From Colletotrichum lupini (taxonomy: Eukaryota > Ascomycota > Sordariomycetes > Glomerellales > Glomerellaceae): a stretch of DNA of 64,000 nucleotides. A program made the translations under genes and the position numbers. Below, piece by piece: positions 61,171-64,000 of the stretch (the first letter of the stretch is position 1; each line of letters begins with the position of its first letter). The notes beneath the pieces were generated by a model. That model saw only the letters and a list, made by a program, of their open reading frames with translations. It made no database searches and was not told the DNA's origin. The stretch is taken from the NCBI RefSeq assembly GCF_023278565.1, contig NC_064679.1, positions 3,534,001 through 3,598,000 on the forward strand, written 5' to 3'.

Positions 61171-64000
61171 TTGGGGCGGTTGGTAGTAAAGGGCCGGTCC
61201 TGATGACTAGATAGGGCGGCTGTTTGAGGTGAGAGTGAAGCGAAGCGAAGAGCTAGGTAACAGGTCGAGAATAGTTTCGTGTAAGTGCCGTTGCGCTTCC
61301 GCGGACGCGAGGGGGGGGGGGCAGAGGCGCAGACAGGCGACTCAAGCTAAGTAGGCTTGGTGGCAGCCTCGTTGATTTGTGCGTTCCTCGAGGTGGTTGC
61401 AAAGAAAATTCCGAGTGAAACTATCCAGGGCAACCTATTGATGATGGTGTGTAGGTTTATGGTGGTGCACTGGTGATGGTGGTAGTGCTAGTGGGTGATT
61501 TGGTGAGGTATTGACAGGCAGGCAGCGTAGCACCGAGACAGATACCAGAATGCTAATGACAACAAGAAAGGGGAATCAACCTCAAGCATGCCAGGTCCCG
61601 ACTCCTGCGTGAAAGGAAATGCTTAAAAGAGATACTTCTTAGTCTGACGAGGGGGAGGGGGGGGGGGGGGAGAGGGCACGCGCAACCGACATAAACCAAG
61701 CTGTGAGAGGGTCAAGACTCAAGCAAGTCTGCCCGCACATATGTGTCTTATGTACCTACTCCCATCGGTAGCTACCTACCTAGATACCTTGCAACGTCTC
61801 TGGCAACCCACCCACCTGCAACTATGTACAAGACCTACTTTACCTGGGAGGTGAATACTGGCAGCCATACGGAAGCCAGTACTTTGTCTTCAGGGTACGG
61901 CGTGCCTAGGTAGGGTATCATCAGCGGCACATCCATCACTCCAGTAGCACGGGGCCGCCATAAACTGACAGCTTGTCCCTGCTGCTGAGCCCAACCTACC
62001 TACCTTACCTTGAGGCAGCTTAACGGAAACCCCACTCACAAGTCGGTAAGGAGTCGCACTTTTCGTCCAGTGCCTTCTGGCCAAATCCAATATGCAGCCA
62101 GCCCGTTCCGGTTGAGCCCAGTGCAGCTGCCATGGTGTGTGGTGAACTGCAGCTAGTGGCCGGTGATGAAGGTGGCATGTCCACATTGCGCCGGGACATC
62201 CAGCCGGAGACCTCAGACGGGCCACGGAAGCATAGGGCGGACCACTTGATCTTTTTCGGCGCCTCTGAAAGATGAGGCTATCCTAACGCCGCGCCAGCCA
62301 GTTTAGCATAGCCTGTACAGAGTACAGGTGTACGGATGCCAACTACGTGTAATTTGCCCCATCCTTCAGATACCAGCATTCATTCCCTCATTCTGAAGGG
62401 CGACTGACTGGTGTCATTGGGACCGTGGTCAGGCCCAGCCGCCCAACGATGTACATACAACCGGCCACAGGCAAGCGCCGCTTGGTATCGGGAGCTGGAG
62501 CTGGGGCTGGGGCTAGAGCCGGGCTACGTGTACGAATACCTGGCAGAACCGAGGAACGAGAAGTCAAGTGGTGCTTCAGGTGGGTAGATCATCCTGCAAG
62601 CAGCAACGGCTGCCGCATCTCACGATCTGGATCGTGTCGGGAGCATGGTCGTCAATGTGTGGTCTGTATGATGTTGATACGGGTCCTAATCTCAGTCTCA
62701 GTCCGGAGTATTCTTGCGGATAGTGGCACTGGAGCGTTTGATCGTTTCGTCGTGTCCGGCTACTATTCGTCTCTTCAAGCCCCGCCTTGGCCTTTGTTGC
62801 TGCAGACTCATTTGTCGTGCCCTGAGTTAAACCAGGATGAGAGTAGCCACCCTCTCGGGACCGCTAGAGAGATGGATCAAGATTGCAGGTATCCGTAGAA
62901 TCCTTGGTCCAGACGAAAGCTAGAGGCGGTGGGAGCACTTGTGGGAGAGGAAAAACATGAAGAGAGAAGGGAGAAAAGGAAGCCTTCTCGAATGCTATTA
63001 GCGACCCATGCCACAAAGGGTTCCATTTGGTATTGGAAATATCCAAGACTGTCTTTCGGGTAATAAGTGAGCTAAACCGGCCGAGAAATGCCGCACTGCA
63101 GATTATCCAACCCTGGGGAACGAAAGGCGGTCGTCAGAAATCACTTGGTATAAAAGTCGCGTCTATAACTACTGTCATTGGACGGACTGGACGCACGAGT
63201 GCGCGGGAGTCCCGTCGGAAGCGTTTGCGGCTTCCAAGTGGTCCGCTGGAAGCAGCACCTCAGTACATAAGGTACCTTAGGTAGGTAGGTACCTTGGTCC
63301 TTGGGTATGAAAAAGCCGCTCGTTGCGCGCGGTCCAAATGAGAAGCAGCTGCCATGCTCTGGAAGACGAAGTGAGCGTGGTAAAGTACCTCAGGTATCCA
63401 TCCACACATCAAAGTGCAAACTAAGGCACATTAAGGTATCTCTTGTATGATAAATCAATAGAAGCTACCTCATTATCCGCTCCACGTTTCCTGTCTCCCA
63501 CCTCACTGTCCCAAGTAGCTTGACCTGGATTTCCTCGATACCAAATGTCCCTTGACCTAAGGTATTACCTCACCTAGCAGGCACGGTACCTACCATCTCT
63601 TGGGAAAGTCTCTGTGCTCTGCAAATGTACTTTCCAATTTCGCATCTGTCTGTAACTCACCGCATCCACCCCCCTTCCACCACGTCGCAGCTTGCCAGGC
63701 TTTTTCGCGGCTTTACCTTCCTTGACCGACTTGCCCTGACGTGCTGTATTCTCTATGAGTCTCCATCTTTCGTATGGATATCAAATCCTACAATGAGGTG
63801 GTGGTTTGCGCCGTTCCATCTCCGAATACAGATATCATCTCCACTTTGCCTGGGCACCATAGCTGCCAGCATGGTGCACCCAGCCTCGCACTTTCTAGCT
63901 CGCGTGCTTCCAGATCAATCAACTTGTCACGAGATTGTGAGCTGGCCATGCCGCCCATTGTCGGATTTCAGCATGTTCAAGTCTCAACCCCCATACCAGA
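61171..64000. other. Right-end region with no supported gene
   Basis: This 2.8 kb upstream of the 632-residue protein has two poly-G runs (61310-61321 and 61651-61670). AGGTAGGTACCTT-type motifs are dense near 61750-61800 and 63270-63300. A 157-codon frame at 62425-62898 has a Gly-Ala run and no family features. I found no tRNA, and no spliced gene I could defend. A gene may begin beyond the window. Confidence 0.5.

Noticed and set aside
62425..62898. 157-codon plus-strand frame
   Set aside because: It has a short Gly-Ala run and otherwise random-looking composition, with no recognisable motif or splice support.
1..64000. tRNA or rRNA genes
   Set aside because: I looked for TPsiC-like and conserved rRNA blocks and saw none I could support; a tRNA scan would settle this.

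Overview
The window reads as a filamentous ascomycete (Pezizomycotina) chromosome, most likely a Sordariomycete. The basis is short introns with fungal splice sites, fungal-type histone, autophagy and cystathionine gamma-synthase genes, and two AT-rich blocks carrying the signature of repeat-induced point mutation (RIP). The class-level placement is inference.

Bases 1 to about 34,170 are a nest of dead transposons. CA and TG dinucleotides are nearly gone, TA is in excess and CG is kept. That also removes ATG codons, so almost no open frames survive. By undoing C-to-T and G-to-A changes by eye I could recognise: two copies of a Mutator-like (MULE) DNA transposon (7631-10455 and 31222-34033), each with long terminal inverted repeats and an exact 8-bp target duplication; a Ty3/gypsy retrotransposon with decayed reverse transcriptase and integrase on the minus strand (about 18,960-23,830) plus fragments; a 508-bp inverted-repeat element (24124-24631); and two short families, here called R1 (about 1.1 kb) and R2 (about 1.0 kb), that behave like LINE or SINE retroposons. 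They lack inverted ends and have 13-16 bp target duplications. R2 has an A-rich 3' end and graded 5' truncation.

Bases 34,180-47,620 are gene-rich: a four-exon complex I LYR subunit (NDUFB9/B22 type), histone H2A (minus) and H2B (plus) diverging from a 2.9-kb spacer, the G-patch/R3H protein Sqs1 (minus), autophagy protease Atg4 (plus), and the J-protein Jjj1 (minus). Splice sites were read by eye and the reading phase closes exactly for every spliced model.

Bases 47,629-52,558 form a second RIP-damaged island. It is bounded by near-perfect inverted repeats and a 6-bp direct repeat, so it is a single 4.93-kb DNA transposon of unknown superfamily. It sits between the divergent jjj1 gene and an SPX-RING protein gene.

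Bases 52,565-64,000 carry the SPX-RING gene (plus, five exons), a cystathionine gamma-synthase (minus, three exons) and a 632-aa protein with a glyoxalase-like N-terminus, a probable membrane segment and a long Ala-Pro-Ser/Arg repeat tract (minus). The last 2.8 kb show no gene I can support. The genes are ordinary housekeeping functions (chromatin, respiration, pre-mRNA processing, autophagy, ribosome biogenesis, phosphate sensing, sulfur amino acids) and do not form a cluster with one purpose.
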